From positions 186,001-250,000 of the forward strand of contig CAVSET010000006.1 in the NCBI GenBank assembly GCA_963727075.1: DNA of 64,000 bases, written 5' to 3'. Positions within the stretch are counted from its first letter, which is position 1. Every line of letters starts with the position of its first letter. Of this stretch, positions 26,646-36,337 are shown in pieces. The notes beneath the pieces were generated by a model. It was not told the origin of the DNA. It ran no database searches and saw only the letters and a list, made by a program, of their open reading frames with translations. A program made the position numbers and the translations under genes. Origin of the DNA: Bog-756 sp963727075. GTDB taxonomy: Bacteria; Actinomycetota; Acidimicrobiia; Acidimicrobiales; RAAP-2.

Positions 26646-29600
26646 TCAGTGGCCAGAGCCCTCCAGCTTGAGGGTGAGGATCTCGAAGGGCGCGAGGTCG
26701 AAGCCGCACGGCACGGCCCTCGCACTCGACGGGAGCCTCCTCCCGCTCCAGCAGGTCCGTGCGGCTGGCCCTCGCCACCGGCCAGGGGGCCGACAGGGTC
26801 ACCGGGCCACGTGACCCCCACGCCTCGTACAGGCGGACCACCAGCGCCCGGCTTCCGTCGTCGGCGCGCTTGACCGCCTCGAGCACGGCATTGGGCCCGT
26901 CGACCGAGAGGAACGAGCGGCTCCGGCTCCCCCCGGCTCCGACCCCGGCCGCGGCCGCCGGCACCGCCCGGAGCGGCACGTTGAGGTCGTAGCCGGCGTC
27001 GATGACCCCGGCCGTGCGCAGGTCTCCGGCGTGGGGGAGGAGCTGGTAGGTGAAGCGGTGCCGGCCCCGGTCGGCCTCGGGGTCGGGCCAGTTGGGGGCG
27101 CGCAGCAGCGACAGCCGCAGCACGTCGGCGCGGATGTCGTAGCCGTACTTGCAGTCGTTGAGGAGGGCGGCGCCGTAGCCGGGCTCGGAGTAGTCGGCCC
27201 AGCGGTGGGCGCAGACCTCGAACCGGGCCGCGTCCCAGCTGGTGTTGGCGTGGGTCGGCCGCTCGACGTGGCCGAACTGGATCTCGTAGGTGGCCCGGGG
27301 GCTGTGCACGGCGAGCGGGAAGGCCACCTTCAGCAGCCGGTTCTCCTCGTGCCAGTCGACCTCGTTGGACACCTCGAGGGCGGGGGAGCCGGCGGTGAGC
27401 CTGAAGGTCTGGGCGATGGACGAGCGCCCGAAGGAACGGGTGACCCGGACGGCGGCCCGCAGCGGTCCGGTCTCCACCACCTCGACCGAGTCGACCGCGG
27501 TGACCTCCTCGACCCGGTCGCGGTACCAGGCGTCGATGTCCCAGGCGTCGAAGAAGTTGGGGTAGTCGGGATGCAGCTGGAGAAGGTTGCCCCGGGTACC
27601 GGGGCGGAGCACCTGTCGGCCCGCCGACCGGTCGAGCACCGAGACCAGCAGCCCGTCGTCGTCGAGCTCGACCCGCAGGTGCTCGTTCTGCAGATGGCGC
27701 CGTCCGCCCTCGACCGGGGCCGCGGCCCGGTCTGGTTCGGCGGTCACCAGGTCGTAGACGGCGTAGCCGCACGATGGGACGGTGGCGAGGAACAGGGCGC
27801 GCCCCTCGCCCAGGGCCTGGACGGGTGTGGTGCCGCCGAGCTCGTCCCGGGCGACCGTCGTCCCGTCGGGCACCACCGCCTCGACCAGCCCGGTGCGGGG
27901 GTGGGAGAGGGAGTTCCACACCACGACCGGATGGGTGGTGCCGCCGGTGTCGATGCCGGTGCTGAGGTCGGCGAGGGCGCGCCCGGTCACCGCCTCGGCC
28001 CGCCGCTCGACCTCGGCGTGGTCCCGTCGGGTGTCCTCGTACACCCAGTGGATGCCCGAGCCCGGGATGATGTCGTGGAACTGGTGCAGAAGGAGCGTGC
28101 GCCAGGCGCCGTCGAGCTCCTCGGCCGGATAGTCCCCCTCCTCGGCGAGCGACGCCCACAGCTCGGCGTCGCGGAGGGCCATCTCGCCGCGGCGGTTGCC
28201 CTGCTTGGTGGCGCCCTGGGTGGTGTAGGTCCCGCGGTGGTGCTCGAGATAGAGCTCCCCGGCCCAGACCGCGGGGTCGACGATGTCGGACTCAGCCTGG
28301 TCGAAGAAGGCCCGTCGCCCCCTCCATGGTCAACCGGGGCATGCCTTCGGAGTCGGCCAGGCGCCGGGCCGACTCGAGCATGGTGTCGGTCGGCCCCCCG
28401 CCGCCGTCGCTGTACCCGAAGAGATAGAGCGATCGGTTGGAGTGCTCGTGGTCCCGGAAGTTCTCCACGCTGTGGCGGAGCTCGCGCACGCTCATCTGGC
28501 CGCCGTAGGTGTCGGCCGGTGGGAAGTGGGTGAACACCCGCGAACCGTCGATCCCCTCCCAATAGAAGGTGTGGTGGGGCATGTCGTTGTACTGGTTCCA
28601 CGAGAGCTTCTGGGTGAGGAACCGGCGCACCCCGCCGAGACGCATGATCTGGGGGAGCGCGGCCGAGTAGCCGAAGACGTCCGGCAGCCAGACGTCGTCG
28701 GTCTCCAGCCCGAGCTCGTCGAGGTAGAAGCGCTTCCCGTGGACGATCTGCCGCACCAGGGACTCGCCCGAGGGGATGTTGCAGTCCGCCTCCACCCACA
28801 TGCTCCCGGTCGGCTCGAGGCGGCCCTCGGCGATCCGGGCCTTCATGCGGGCCCACAACCCCGGGTAGTGGTCGCGCATCCAGGCCAGAGTGCTGGGCCT
28901 GGGAGACGACGAAGCGGTACTCGGGGTACCGGTCCATGAGGGCGAGCACCGTCGAGAAGGTGCGGGCACACTTGCGGACCGTCTCGCGGAGGGGCCAGAG
29001 CCACGCCGTGTCGAGGTGGGCGTGGCCCACCGCGCTCACCCGGTGGGCGGAGGGCGAGGCCCCCTCGGCGAGGAGCTCGTGCACCACCTTGGCCGCCTCG
29101 GGCCAGGTACCGGCCACGTCGGGGAGGGCCAGCAGGTTGGCGGCGCGCTCCAGGCCGGCGAGCAGGCGGGCCCGTCGAGGCTCGGTGGCCGGGCAGCTCC
29201 AGTGAGGAGCTCGACCGCCACGCGGAAGTCATGGAAGAAGGCCTCGAAGGCGGGGTCCACGTGACAGGTCGGCTCGGGCCAGGGTGAACAGGGGCGCCCC
29301 GTGCGGCTCGGCCATGAGCAGCGGCCAGGGGTTGGCCCCGAAGGGCGACGGGGGGTTGGCGGCGGCCTCGACGTAGAGCTCGACCGGCTCGCCCCCCTCG
29401 GCCCGGCCGGACATCAGGTAGGACCGGTGATTGGGGGACAGGCCCTGGACGGGCTGGCCGTCCCGGTAGAGGAGGGCCTCGGCCCCGAACCCGGTCTCCC
29501 CGGCGTTGCCGATGGCGAACCGGAGGTGAACCTGCCGGCCGCACCATTCGGCCGGCACGGCCCCGCGAGACGGAACCAGGTCGTGTCCCAGGCCGGCCCC

Positions 29601-29785
29601 CAGGCCTCCCCCACCTCGAACGGCTCGAACGCGGCGGCGAACGCCGTCTCGGCCGGGACGGGCTCCCCGTGCACGTGGTAGGCGCCGACCTCGAGACGGC
29701 ACACCTGACCCAGTCGGGCCGGCCGCACGTACTCGTTGAGGACCCGGAGGACCCGGCCGACCCGCAGCGAGTCCTCCTTGCCCAT
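26646..29785 (-). pseudogene. Glycoside hydrolase family 38 alpha-mannosidase, frame-broken
   Basis: A protein of about 1046 codons reconstructed over several frames. From the start: LRVGRVLRVLNEYVRPA, then LRFAIGNAGETGFGAEALL, then the zinc-site GHAHLDTAWLWPLRET, the nucleophile region VWLPDVFGYSAALPQI, WNQYNDMPHHTFYWEG, LLHQFHDIIPGSGIHWV with zinc-binding His, and the long beta-rich C-terminal domain ending FDLAPFEILTLKLEGSGH. Length and order match GH38, which removes alpha-mannose from glycans. Breaks occur near 26700, 28320, 28890, 29180, 29270 and 29570. It is alone on its strand and diverges from the MaoC gene. Confidence 0.85.
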
Positions 29786-29932
29786 GTTGGCGCAGTATAC
29801 GGGGGCCGTTCTCGTCGTGGCCGGCCCGGAGCTGGCGCGATACGGTGCCGGGCGGGCATCCTGAGGCCCGTCCGGTGCGTGGTCACCGTGACGGCCCGAA
29901 CCGGCGAGCCCGACGACAGGGAAGGAGCCCGA

Positions 29933-30433
29933 GTGGCAGACGACGACGTCCTGAACAAGATCATCGGCCGGCCGACCGGTACCACGGTGGTGACGGTGGA
30001 GCGGGGCCAGCTGGGCCTGTTCGCCCAGGCGGTGAAGGACGACAGCCCCGTCTACCGCGACCTGCGGGCGGCCGAGGCGGCCGGGCTCCCCGGCATCCCG
30101 GCGCCCCCCACCTATCCCTTCGTCATGGGCAACTTCGGTGCCTTCCCCGAGCTGCAGACCGAGGAGGCGCCGGCCGGCAACCCCATGGCCGAGGTGCTCG
30201 GGCCGCTCATGGCCAACGGCGGGCTCATCCTCCACGGCGAGCAGGAGTTCACCTACCGGCGGCCGGTGGTCGCCGGCGACGTGCTGGTCGGCCGCGGCAC
30301 GGTCGCCGACGCCTATCGCAAGGAGTCCAAGGGCCGGACCATGACCTTCGTGGTGGTCGAGACGGAGTGGAGCGAGCGCGACAGCGGCGAGCCGGTGTGC
30401 ACCTCGCGCATGAACATCATCCACCGCAGCTGA
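29933..30433 (+). CDS. MaoC-like dehydratase, N-terminal type (FAS1-DH)
   Basis: A 166-residue hotdog protein of the MaoC N-terminal type: IGRPTGTTVVTVERGQLGLFAQAV, GIPAPPTYPFVMGNFG, LHGEQEFTYRRPVVAGDVLVG. Such proteins form part of hetero- or homo-dimeric 2-enoyl-CoA hydratases with a MaoC partner that carries the catalytic D-x-N-P-x-H motif; this one lacks that motif, while the protein at 33700 has it. GTG 29933 with AGGGAAGGAGCCC is the start. Its TGA overlaps the ATG of the next hydratase by one base. Confidence 0.85.
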   Translation: MADDDVLNKIIGRPTGTTVVTVERGQLGLFAQAVKDDSPVYRDLRAAEAAGLPGIPAPPTYPFVMGNFGAFPELQTEEAPAGNPMAEVLGPLMANGGLILHGEQEFTYRRPVVAGDVLVGRGTVADAYRKESKGRTMTFVVVETEWSERDSGEPVCTSRMNIIHRS

Positions 30434-31260
30434 TGGCCGACGGCCCGGTCACCGCCCCGGTGCTCCGGCGGGTCGAGGAGGGGGTGGCCTGGATCACCCT
30501 CAACCGGCCCGAAGCGGGCAACGCCATCGACACCGAGATGCGCGAGCAGCTGATCGACTGGCTGGACGAGGCCTCGGCCGACCTGGCCGTGCGGGCCGTG
30601 GTGCTCACCGGCGCCGGCGACAAGGGCTTCTGTACCGGGGCCGACCTCCGCTCGCCCGTCCCGGGCCCAGCCCGCCCGGTTGGCGCGCCCGATCGAACGG
30701 TGGGGGAGGCGTCCCGCATGATCCGCACCGGGTGGCAGCGGCTCATCACCGCCGTGTTGGACTGCGAGAAGCCCGTGATCGCCGCGGTGAACGCCACCGC
30801 CGCCGGCGGGGGGCTCAGCCTGGCCCTGGCCTGCGACCTGGTGCTGGCGGCCGAGGACGCCACCTTCATCGCCGTGTTCGTGCGGCGGGGATCGCTCCCG
30901 ACGCCGGCGCCGCCTACCTGCTGGCCCGGTTGGTCGGCCCGCAGCGGGCCAAGGAGCTCTGCTTCTTCGGGGACGGCGATCCGAGCCCGGGACGCCGAGC
31001 GGCTCGGTCTGGTCAACCGGGTGGTGACCACCGACGAGCTCTCGGCGGTGACCACCGAGTGGGCCGGCCGATTGGCCGCGGGCCCGACCAAAGCCATCGG
31101 CGTGGCCAAGTACCTGGTCAATCGGGCATTCGACACGGACCGGACCACCGCCCTTCTGGAGGAGGCGGTGGCCCAGGAGGTGGTCACCGGCAGCGCCGAC
31201 TGCCGCGAGGGGCTCGAGGCCTTCGCCCAGCGCCGCCCGCCGGCCTTCAAGGGCTGGTGA
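30433..31260 (+). CDS. Enoyl-CoA hydratase, with a short out-of-frame patch
   Basis: A 275-residue crotonase: LNRPEAGNAIDTEMREQL, GDKGFCTGADLRS, NATAAGGGLSLALACDL and the tail GLEAFAQRRPPAFKGW. Between about 30895 and 30985 the frame is wrong; another frame there reads GIAPDAGAAYLLARLVGPQRA, the expected crotonase sequence. A missing G and a later extra G cancel out, so the start and end frames agree. Start and stop are sound. It is coupled to the preceding MaoC gene by TGATG, and its stop lies 15 bases before the KstR-like site. Confidence 0.85.
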   Translation: MADGPVTAPVLRRVEEGVAWITLNRPEAGNAIDTEMREQLIDWLDEASADLAVRAVVLTGAGDKGFCTGADLRSPVPGPARPVGAPDRTVGEASRMIRTGWQRLITAVLDCEKPVIAAVNATAAGGGLSLALACDLVLAAEDATFIAVFVRRGSLPTPAPPTCWPGWSARSGPRSSASSGTAIRARDAERLGLVNRVVTTDELSAVTTEWAGRLAAGPTKAIGVAKYLVNRAFDTDRTTALLEEAVAQEVVTGSADCREGLEAFAQRRPPAFKGW

Positions 31261-31273
31261 GCGCCGGCCCGTT

Positions 31274-31291
31274 ACTAGAACGAGTTCTTGT
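31274..31291 (+). promoter_or_regulatory. KstR-like operator
   Basis: ACTAGAACGAGTTCTTGT. Within it AGAAC-GA-GTTCT is a perfect palindrome, and TAGAACGAGTTCTT matches the KstR consensus TNNAACNNGTTNNA in all fixed bases but the last. KstR is the TetR repressor of steroid side-chain and ring degradation in mycolic actinobacteria. The site is about 100 bases before the two-domain acyl-CoA dehydrogenase, which resembles a known KstR target. A second half site, GTTCT, follows at once. No KstR gene is in the window. Confidence 0.55.
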
Positions 31292-31391
31292 TCTGGCCGG
31301 GGGAACTGCTAGACACTCTGGCGTGGAGCGACAAGGCCACCACCACCACACACCACCACCACGGCTCCGGCCACCCGCCGGGGGGGCTGAC

Positions 31392-33651
31392 GTGCCCATC
31401 GGGATCCGGGAGGAGCACGAGGCGCTGCGCCAGGCCGTCCGCGGCTGGGCCGAGTCCCGCTGCCCCCCGGCGGTGACCCGGGCCGCGCTCGACGCCGGCA
31501 CCGACGAGCTCCCCACCTTCTTCACCGACCTCGGGGCGCAGGGCACGCTCGGGATCCACGTCCCCGAGGAACTCGGTGCGCAGGGGGCCGGTTGAGTCGA
31601 GTTGGCCGTGGCCGCCGAGGAGCTCGGGTGGGCGGCGGCACCCGGACCGTGGGCCACCACCGCGGTGGTAGCCGGCGTGGTGGCCGACAGGGCCACCTCC
31701 GACCAGGCCAAGGCGCTCCTGCCCGGCCTGGTCGACGGGTCGGCGCCGGCGTCGCTGGCCTATCCGGTGGGGGCGGCCGACGGTGCCGCCCGGTCTCTCG
31801 CCGGGCTGTCCGGCCGGCCTGCGCCTGACGGGGGCGTGCAGGTCGAGGAGTCGTTGCGGCCGGTGCCGAACGGTGCGGTGGTCACCAGCGTGCTCGCCCC
31901 GGTCACGATCGAGGGGTCGGCGGTCTGGGTACTCCTCGAGCGGGACGACACCGATTCGGTCATGCCCCTTCCCTCCCTCGATCCCACCCGGCGTTCGGCG
32001 GCGTGGAACCTGCGGGCGACGACCGTCCCGCGCCGAGCGCGTCCTGGTCGACGTGGCCACCGACGGGGTCCGCGACCTGGCGCTGATGGTGGCGGCGGCC
32101 GAAGCGGTGGGAGGGGCCCGGTGGTGCCTCGACACGGCGGCCGAGCACGCCCGCACCCGACACCAGTTCGGCCGGCCCATCGGCCAGTTCCAGGGGGTGA
32201 AGCACCGGTTGGCCGACATGCTGGCCTCGGTCGAGCAGGCCGCCGCGTCCACCTGGGACGCCGCCACCATGGTCGACCACGAACGGCCCGGGACCGAGCC
32301 GGCCGACGAGGGGGCCCGGGCGGCCGTCCTCCTGGCCGGGTCCCTGGCCCTCGACGGCTACGTGGAGGCGGCCCAGGGGGCCATCCAGGTCCTCGGGGGC
32401 ATGGGGTTCACCTGGGAGCACGACGCCCACATCCACCACCTCCGTCGGGCCGTCACCCTGCGCCAGCTCGTCGGGGGCACCGCGCCGCTGCGGGCCGGGG
32501 CGTCGCGGCGGGCGGTCGACGGGTGGCGGCGACGCCTCACCGTGGAGCTCCCGGCCGAGGCCGAGGGCCTGCGGGTCGAGCTCGCCCCGGTGGTGGCGGC
32601 CATCGCCGCCGACGGGGAGCCCGCCGCCCGCCGATCGGCCCTGGCCGACACCGGGTTGCTGGCGCCCCACTGGCCCGCCCCCTGGGGACGCGACGCCGGT
32701 CCGGTGGAGCAGTTGGTCATCGACGAGCTGTGCGACGAGGCCGGACTGCGCCGGCCCAACCTGGCCGTGGCCGCCTGGGCGCTCCCCACCCTTCTCGCCC
32801 ACGGGACCCCGGACCAGGTCGAGCGCTGGGTCGGACCGACCCTCCGCGGGGAGCTGGTGTGGTGCCAGTTGTTCAGCGAGCCCGGGGCGGGATCGGACCT
32901 GGCCGCCCTCGCCACCCGGGCCGGCCGGGTGCAGGGAGGCTGGTCCCTCGACGGGCAGAAGGTGTGGACCTCGGTGGCGGCCCGGGCCGATATGGGCATC
33001 TGCCTGGCCCGGACCGACCCGGACGTCCCCAAGCACCAGGGCATCACCTACTTCGTGGTCGACATGCGATCACCCGGCATCGAGGTCCGGCCCCTCCGGG
33101 AGATCACCGGCCACGAGCTCTTCAACGAGGTGTTCTTCGACGGCTGCTTCGTACCGGACGACTGCGTGGTCGGGGAGGTCAACGGCGGGTGGCGGCTGGC
33201 GCGGACCACGCTGGCCAACGAGCGGGTCTCCCTGTCGTCCGACTCGGCCTTCGGCGGCACGCTCGAGGCCGTCCTCGAACGGGTGGCCGCCCGTCCCGAG
33301 TGGCAGGACCCGGTCACCATGGACCGGCTCGGGTGCCTGCTGGCCGCGGCCCAGGCCCTCGCCCAGCTGGGCCTGCGGGCCACGCTGCGATCGGTCGGTG
33401 GGCTGGTGCCCGGGCCCGAGTCGAGCGTCGGCAAGCTGCTCGGGGCCGAGCTCGAGCAGCGGGTGCACGAGTTCGGCCTCGACCTGTTCGGCCCCGACGG
33501 CGCGGTGACCGACGGGGAGGCCGCGGTCTCGGCCCACGGGGTGCTCCACAGCCGGTGCCTGACCATTGCCGGCGGCACCAGTGAGGTGCAGCGCAACGTG
33601 ATCGGTGAGCGACTGCTCGGGTTGCCCCGCGATCCGGAGCCGGGTCGGTGA
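31392..33651 (+). pseudogene. FadE34/ChsE3-like two-domain acyl-CoA dehydrogenase, TGA and frame shift
   Basis: About 751 residues with two acyl-CoA dehydrogenase halves in one chain. Half one has IREEHEALRQAVRGWAESR, LGIHVPEELGAQG, then VELAVAAEELGWAAAPGPW and HARTRHQFGRPIGQFQGVKHRLAD. Half two has LRRPNLAVAAWALPTLLAHG, QLFSEPGAGSDLAAL, DGQKVWTSVAARAD and the end IAGGTSEVQRNVIGERLLG. Single-chain doubles of this size are the FadE34 (ChsE3) type that dehydrogenates steroid side-chain CoA esters. Two defects: an in-frame TGA at 31593-31595 and one extra base near 32030. KstR-like operator upstream; MaoC gene 48 bases downstream. Confidence 0.8.
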
Positions 33652-33699
33652 GTGTGGCACTATCTCGGAGCCGACGGACACCAGAGGGAGGCCTGATCG

Positions 33700-34131
33700 A
33701 TGGGTGAGACCGTGCTCTACTTCGAAGACGTCGCCGAGGGCGACGAGGCACCGGTGCGGTCCCACACGCTCAACCGGACCGACCTGGTCATGTACGCCGG
33801 GGCGTCGGGGGACTTCAACCCCATGCACCACGACGAGGTGAAGGCCAAGGCGGCCGGCCAGCCGAGCGTCTTCGGCCACGGGATGTTCTCGATGGGGCTG
33901 CTCGGATCGGCCCTCACCGACTACGTCGGTCCCGGGCACGTGCGTCGCTTCCAGGTGCGCTTCGCCAAGCAGACCTGGCCCGACGAGGAGCTGCAGACGT
34001 TGGTCGTGGTCACCGGCAAGCGCACCGAGGACGGCGACCACCTGGTCGACTTCGATGTTCGCCTGCGCAATGCCGACGGTGAGGAGAAGGTGGTCGGCGA
34101 GGCCACCGCGGTGGTCCCGTCCCGCTCCTGA
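33700..34131 (+). CDS. MaoC-family enoyl-CoA hydratase
   Basis: A 143-residue single-hotdog hydratase with the full R-hydratase motif, ASGDFNPMHHDE, followed by FGHGMFSMGLLGSALTDYVG. Asp and His of this motif add water to 2-enoyl-CoA. It supplies the catalytic half that the MaoC-type protein at 29933 lacks, so the two could form a heterodimer, as ChsH1-ChsH2 do in steroid side-chain degradation. GGGAGG precedes the ATG. It ends the FadE34-like operon at a strong terminator hairpin. Confidence 0.88.
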   Translation: MGETVLYFEDVAEGDEAPVRSHTLNRTDLVMYAGASGDFNPMHHDEVKAKAAGQPSVFGHGMFSMGLLGSALTDYVGPGHVRRFQVRFAKQTWPDEELQTLVVVTGKRTEDGDHLVDFDVRLRNADGEEKVVGEATAVVPSRS

Positions 34132-34139
34132 TCGGCAGG

Positions 34140-34161
34140 CCGGCGGGCGGCGGCCCGCCGG
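34140..34161. terminator. Hairpin between convergent genes
   Basis: CCGGCGGGC pairs with GCCCGCCGG, nine bases, around a four-base loop, in the 52-base gap between the convergent MaoC and SDR genes. There is no T run on either strand; it may serve both directions. Confidence 0.55.
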
Positions 34162-34183
34162 ACCGGCCCGGCGCCCGGTCGGG

Positions 34184-35086
34184 TCAGGCGATGCTGAACG
34201 GCGGCACGCCCGACGAGATGCCCTTGAACAGCTCACCCTTCACACCGGCCAGCTCCTGGGGGGTCCACATCGAGTCGCGGTGCACCTCACCCACCACGTG
34301 GAAGCCGCCCATGGCCCAGATGTCCCCGCCGTAGACGACGAAGTTCTGCCCGCTGATGTCGGCCGCCTCGTCGGAGGCCAGGAAGGCCACCAGCTGGGCC
34401 ACGTTGCGCGGGTCGAACTTGTCGAAGCCCTCCTCGGCCTTGGCCATCTCGCCGAAGAGGTTCTCGGTCATGCGGGTACGGGCCCGGGGGGAGATCGAGT
34501 TGACCGTGATGCCGTAGCGCTGGAGCTCGCGGGCCAGCACCCAGGTCATCGAGGCGATGCCCGCCTTGGCCGCCGAGTAGTTGGCCTGGCCGGCGTTGCC
34601 GAACAGGCCCGCCTCCGACGACGTGTTCACGATACGGCCGGTCACCGTCTCGCCGGCCTTGGCCCTCGTCCTCCAGTAGACGGCGGCATGGTGGGAGGGG
34701 GCGAAGTGGCCCTTCAGGTGCACGCGGATGACGTCGTCCCAGTCCGACTCCTCCATGTTGAAGCTCATCTTGTCGCGCAGGATGCCGGCGTTGTTCACCA
34801 GGATGTCGAGCTGCCCGAAGGTCTCGACGGCCTGGTCGACCAGTTCCTTCGCCCCCTGCCACGAGCTCACGTCGGAGGCGTTGACCGCGCCGTCGCTGCC
34901 ACTTGACTTGATGAGCTCGACCACCTCTTCGGCCGGGTGCTTGTCGCCACCCTCGCCCTGCAGCGAGGCGCCGACGTCGTTCACGATCACCTTGGCCCCC
35001 TCCGACGCCAGCAGCAACGCCTCCTCGCGCCCGATGCCTCTCCCCGCGCCGGTGACGATCGCCACCTTGCCGTCGAGCATTCCCAT
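34184..35086 (-). CDS. SDR, MFE-2/Hsd4A-like 3-hydroxyacyl-CoA dehydrogenase
   Basis: A 300-residue SDR: VTGAGRGIGREEALLLASEG, then the MFE-2-like VNDVGASLQGEGGDKHPAEEVV, ILVNNAGILRDKMSFNM, VNTSSEAGLFGNAGQANYSAAKAG with catalytic Tyr and Lys, and a C-terminal NFVVYGGDIWAMGG. The insert after VNDVG is a mark of multifunctional-enzyme and Hsd4A types that act on steroid-CoA or branched 3-hydroxyacyl-CoA. Start ATG 35086 behind GGGAGGAC. It is close in sequence to the SDR at 57222-58121. It faces the FadE34-like operon and would follow the hydratase step. Confidence 0.88.
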   Translation of the reverse strand: MGMLDGKVAIVTGAGRGIGREEALLLASEGAKVIVNDVGASLQGEGGDKHPAEEVVELIKSSGSDGAVNASDVSSWQGAKELVDQAVETFGQLDILVNNAGILRDKMSFNMEESDWDDVIRVHLKGHFAPSHHAAVYWRTRAKAGETVTGRIVNTSSEAGLFGNAGQANYSAAKAGIASMTWVLARELQRYGITVNSISPRARTRMTENLFGEMAKAEEGFDKFDPRNVAQLVAFLASDEAADISGQNFVVYGGDIWAMGGFHVVGEVHRDSMWTPQELAGVKGELFKGISSGVPPFSIA

Positions 35087-35243
35087 GATGTCCTCCCGTG
35101 TCCGATTCTGAGTGGCCGTGCACGTCCATGGCGCGACGGAACCGGGGAAGCATGGCCGAAACTCGCCCCTCCGGGCAAGATGGGCCCCGACCTGCGCCTT
35201 CCCTCGTCCGACCCCCCGTCCGACCCCTCGTCCGACCTCGGGC

Positions 35244-36116
35244 CTACGGGGCGGGAGGGGCCACCGGATGGTCGCGGACGTGGGGGAGGACCTCGTCGGC
35301 GAAGCGCCGGATGCCCTCGAGGGCCTCCGAGCTGCGTCCCCACGGCTTGACCAGGGCCCGCCCGACCCCAGCGTCGGCATAGCGGCGCAGGCCGTCCCGG
35401 TCGGTGGCGCCGGCGCCCAGCGTGATCTCGGCCGGGCCCGGCCGGCCGGCCTCCTGGCGCAGCCGGGCAATGCGGGCGGCGGCGGCCGGGATCTGCTCGA
35501 CGGTGTGGTTCATCGGGATCCAGCCGTCACCCAGCTGCGCGGCCCGGCGCAGCGCCGCCGCGCCGTCGCCCCCGATGTGGAGGGGCGGCCACGGGGCCTG
35601 GACCGGCTTGGGCTCGAACATCACTGGGCCGAAGTCGAAGAACTCCCCGTGGTGTTCGACCGTCGGCTCGCTCCACAGCCTCCGGCACACCCCGATGGTC
35701 TCGTCCACCCGGCGGCCGCGGCTGGCGAAGTCGAGGCCGACCGCCTCCCACTCCTCCCGCAACCAGCTGGCCCCGACGCCGAATTCGGCCCGGCCCCCCG
35801 ACACCACGTCGAGCGTGGTGACGGCCCGGGCCACGACGAAGGGATGGCGCAGGCCGATGTTGTAGACCTGGGTTCCGAAATGGATCTGCTCGGTGCGGCC
35901 GGCCAGAAAGGCCAGGTAGGCGAAGACGTCGAAGACCGGGATGTCGGGCGGGATGGGGGGATGGTCGGAGCCCGCAAACGGGCTGCCGGCCAGCTGCACC
36001 GGGATGACCAGGTGCTCGGGCATCCACACCGACTCGAAGCCCAGCCGGTCGGCCTCGCCGGTCACCTCGGCCCACAGGTCCGGCCGCAGCTGGCCGAGCG
36101 AGATCCCGATCTTCAC
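35244..36116 (-). CDS. LLM class F420-dependent oxidoreductase
   Basis: A 290-residue luciferase-like protein: KIGISLGQLRPDLWAEVTGEADRLGFESVW, quoted here only as an opening block, then VTTLDVVSGGRAEFGVGASWLREEW and PPLHIGGDGAAALRRAAQLGDGWIP near the middle. These mark the F420 branch. GTG 36116. It is divergent from RidA across the palindromic site at 36190, and so may belong to the RidA-RraA-cupin locus. Substrate unknown. Confidence 0.88.
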   Translation of the reverse strand: MKIGISLGQLRPDLWAEVTGEADRLGFESVWMPEHLVIPVQLAGSPFAGSDHPPIPPDIPVFDVFAYLAFLAGRTEQIHFGTQVYNIGLRHPFVVARAVTTLDVVSGGRAEFGVGASWLREEWEAVGLDFASRGRRVDETIGVCRRLWSEPTVEHHGEFFDFGPVMFEPKPVQAPWPPLHIGGDGAAALRRAAQLGDGWIPMNHTVEQIPAAAARIARLRQEAGRPGPAEITLGAGATDRDGLRRYADAGVGRALVKPWGRSSEALEGIRRFADEVLPHVRDHPVAPPAP

Positions 36117-36189
36117 CGGCCGCCCCGGGGACGTCGACCGGCCGGGTCAAGAGCGGGCACCGGCCGATCATAGGTTGCGCCGGCGATCC

Positions 36190-36205
36190 CTGACGGCAGC
36201 GTCAG
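36190..36205. promoter_or_regulatory. Palindromic operator candidate 1, CTGAC-N6-GTCAG
   Basis: CTGACGGCAGCGTCAG; with flanks, CCCTGACG and CGTCAGGG pair perfectly around GCAG. It lies between the divergent LLM oxidoreductase and RidA genes. The same pattern recurs at 38911 and 58151. Confidence 0.55.
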
Positions 36206-36337
36206 GGACGCCCGGTCGGCGATAGCATCGGGCCGACCGCCGGGCGCCGCCCCGGACCTGCGCCCCGAGGATGCCGATGGACTCCGCCCTGCCCGACCAC
36301 CCGATGCACCCCGCACCGTGATCGGCACGGCCCGGCG

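Noticed and set aside
27031..28533. Plus-strand frame of 500 codons opposite the mannosidase.
   Set aside because: Antisense shadow rich in Gly, Val and Pro; the minus strand carries the GH38 motifs.
31336..31366. CACCAC-rich run before the FadE34-like gene, looking like a His-tag code or simple repeat.
   Set aside because: Upstream of the start codon, not translated in the gene frame, and too short to call a repeat element.
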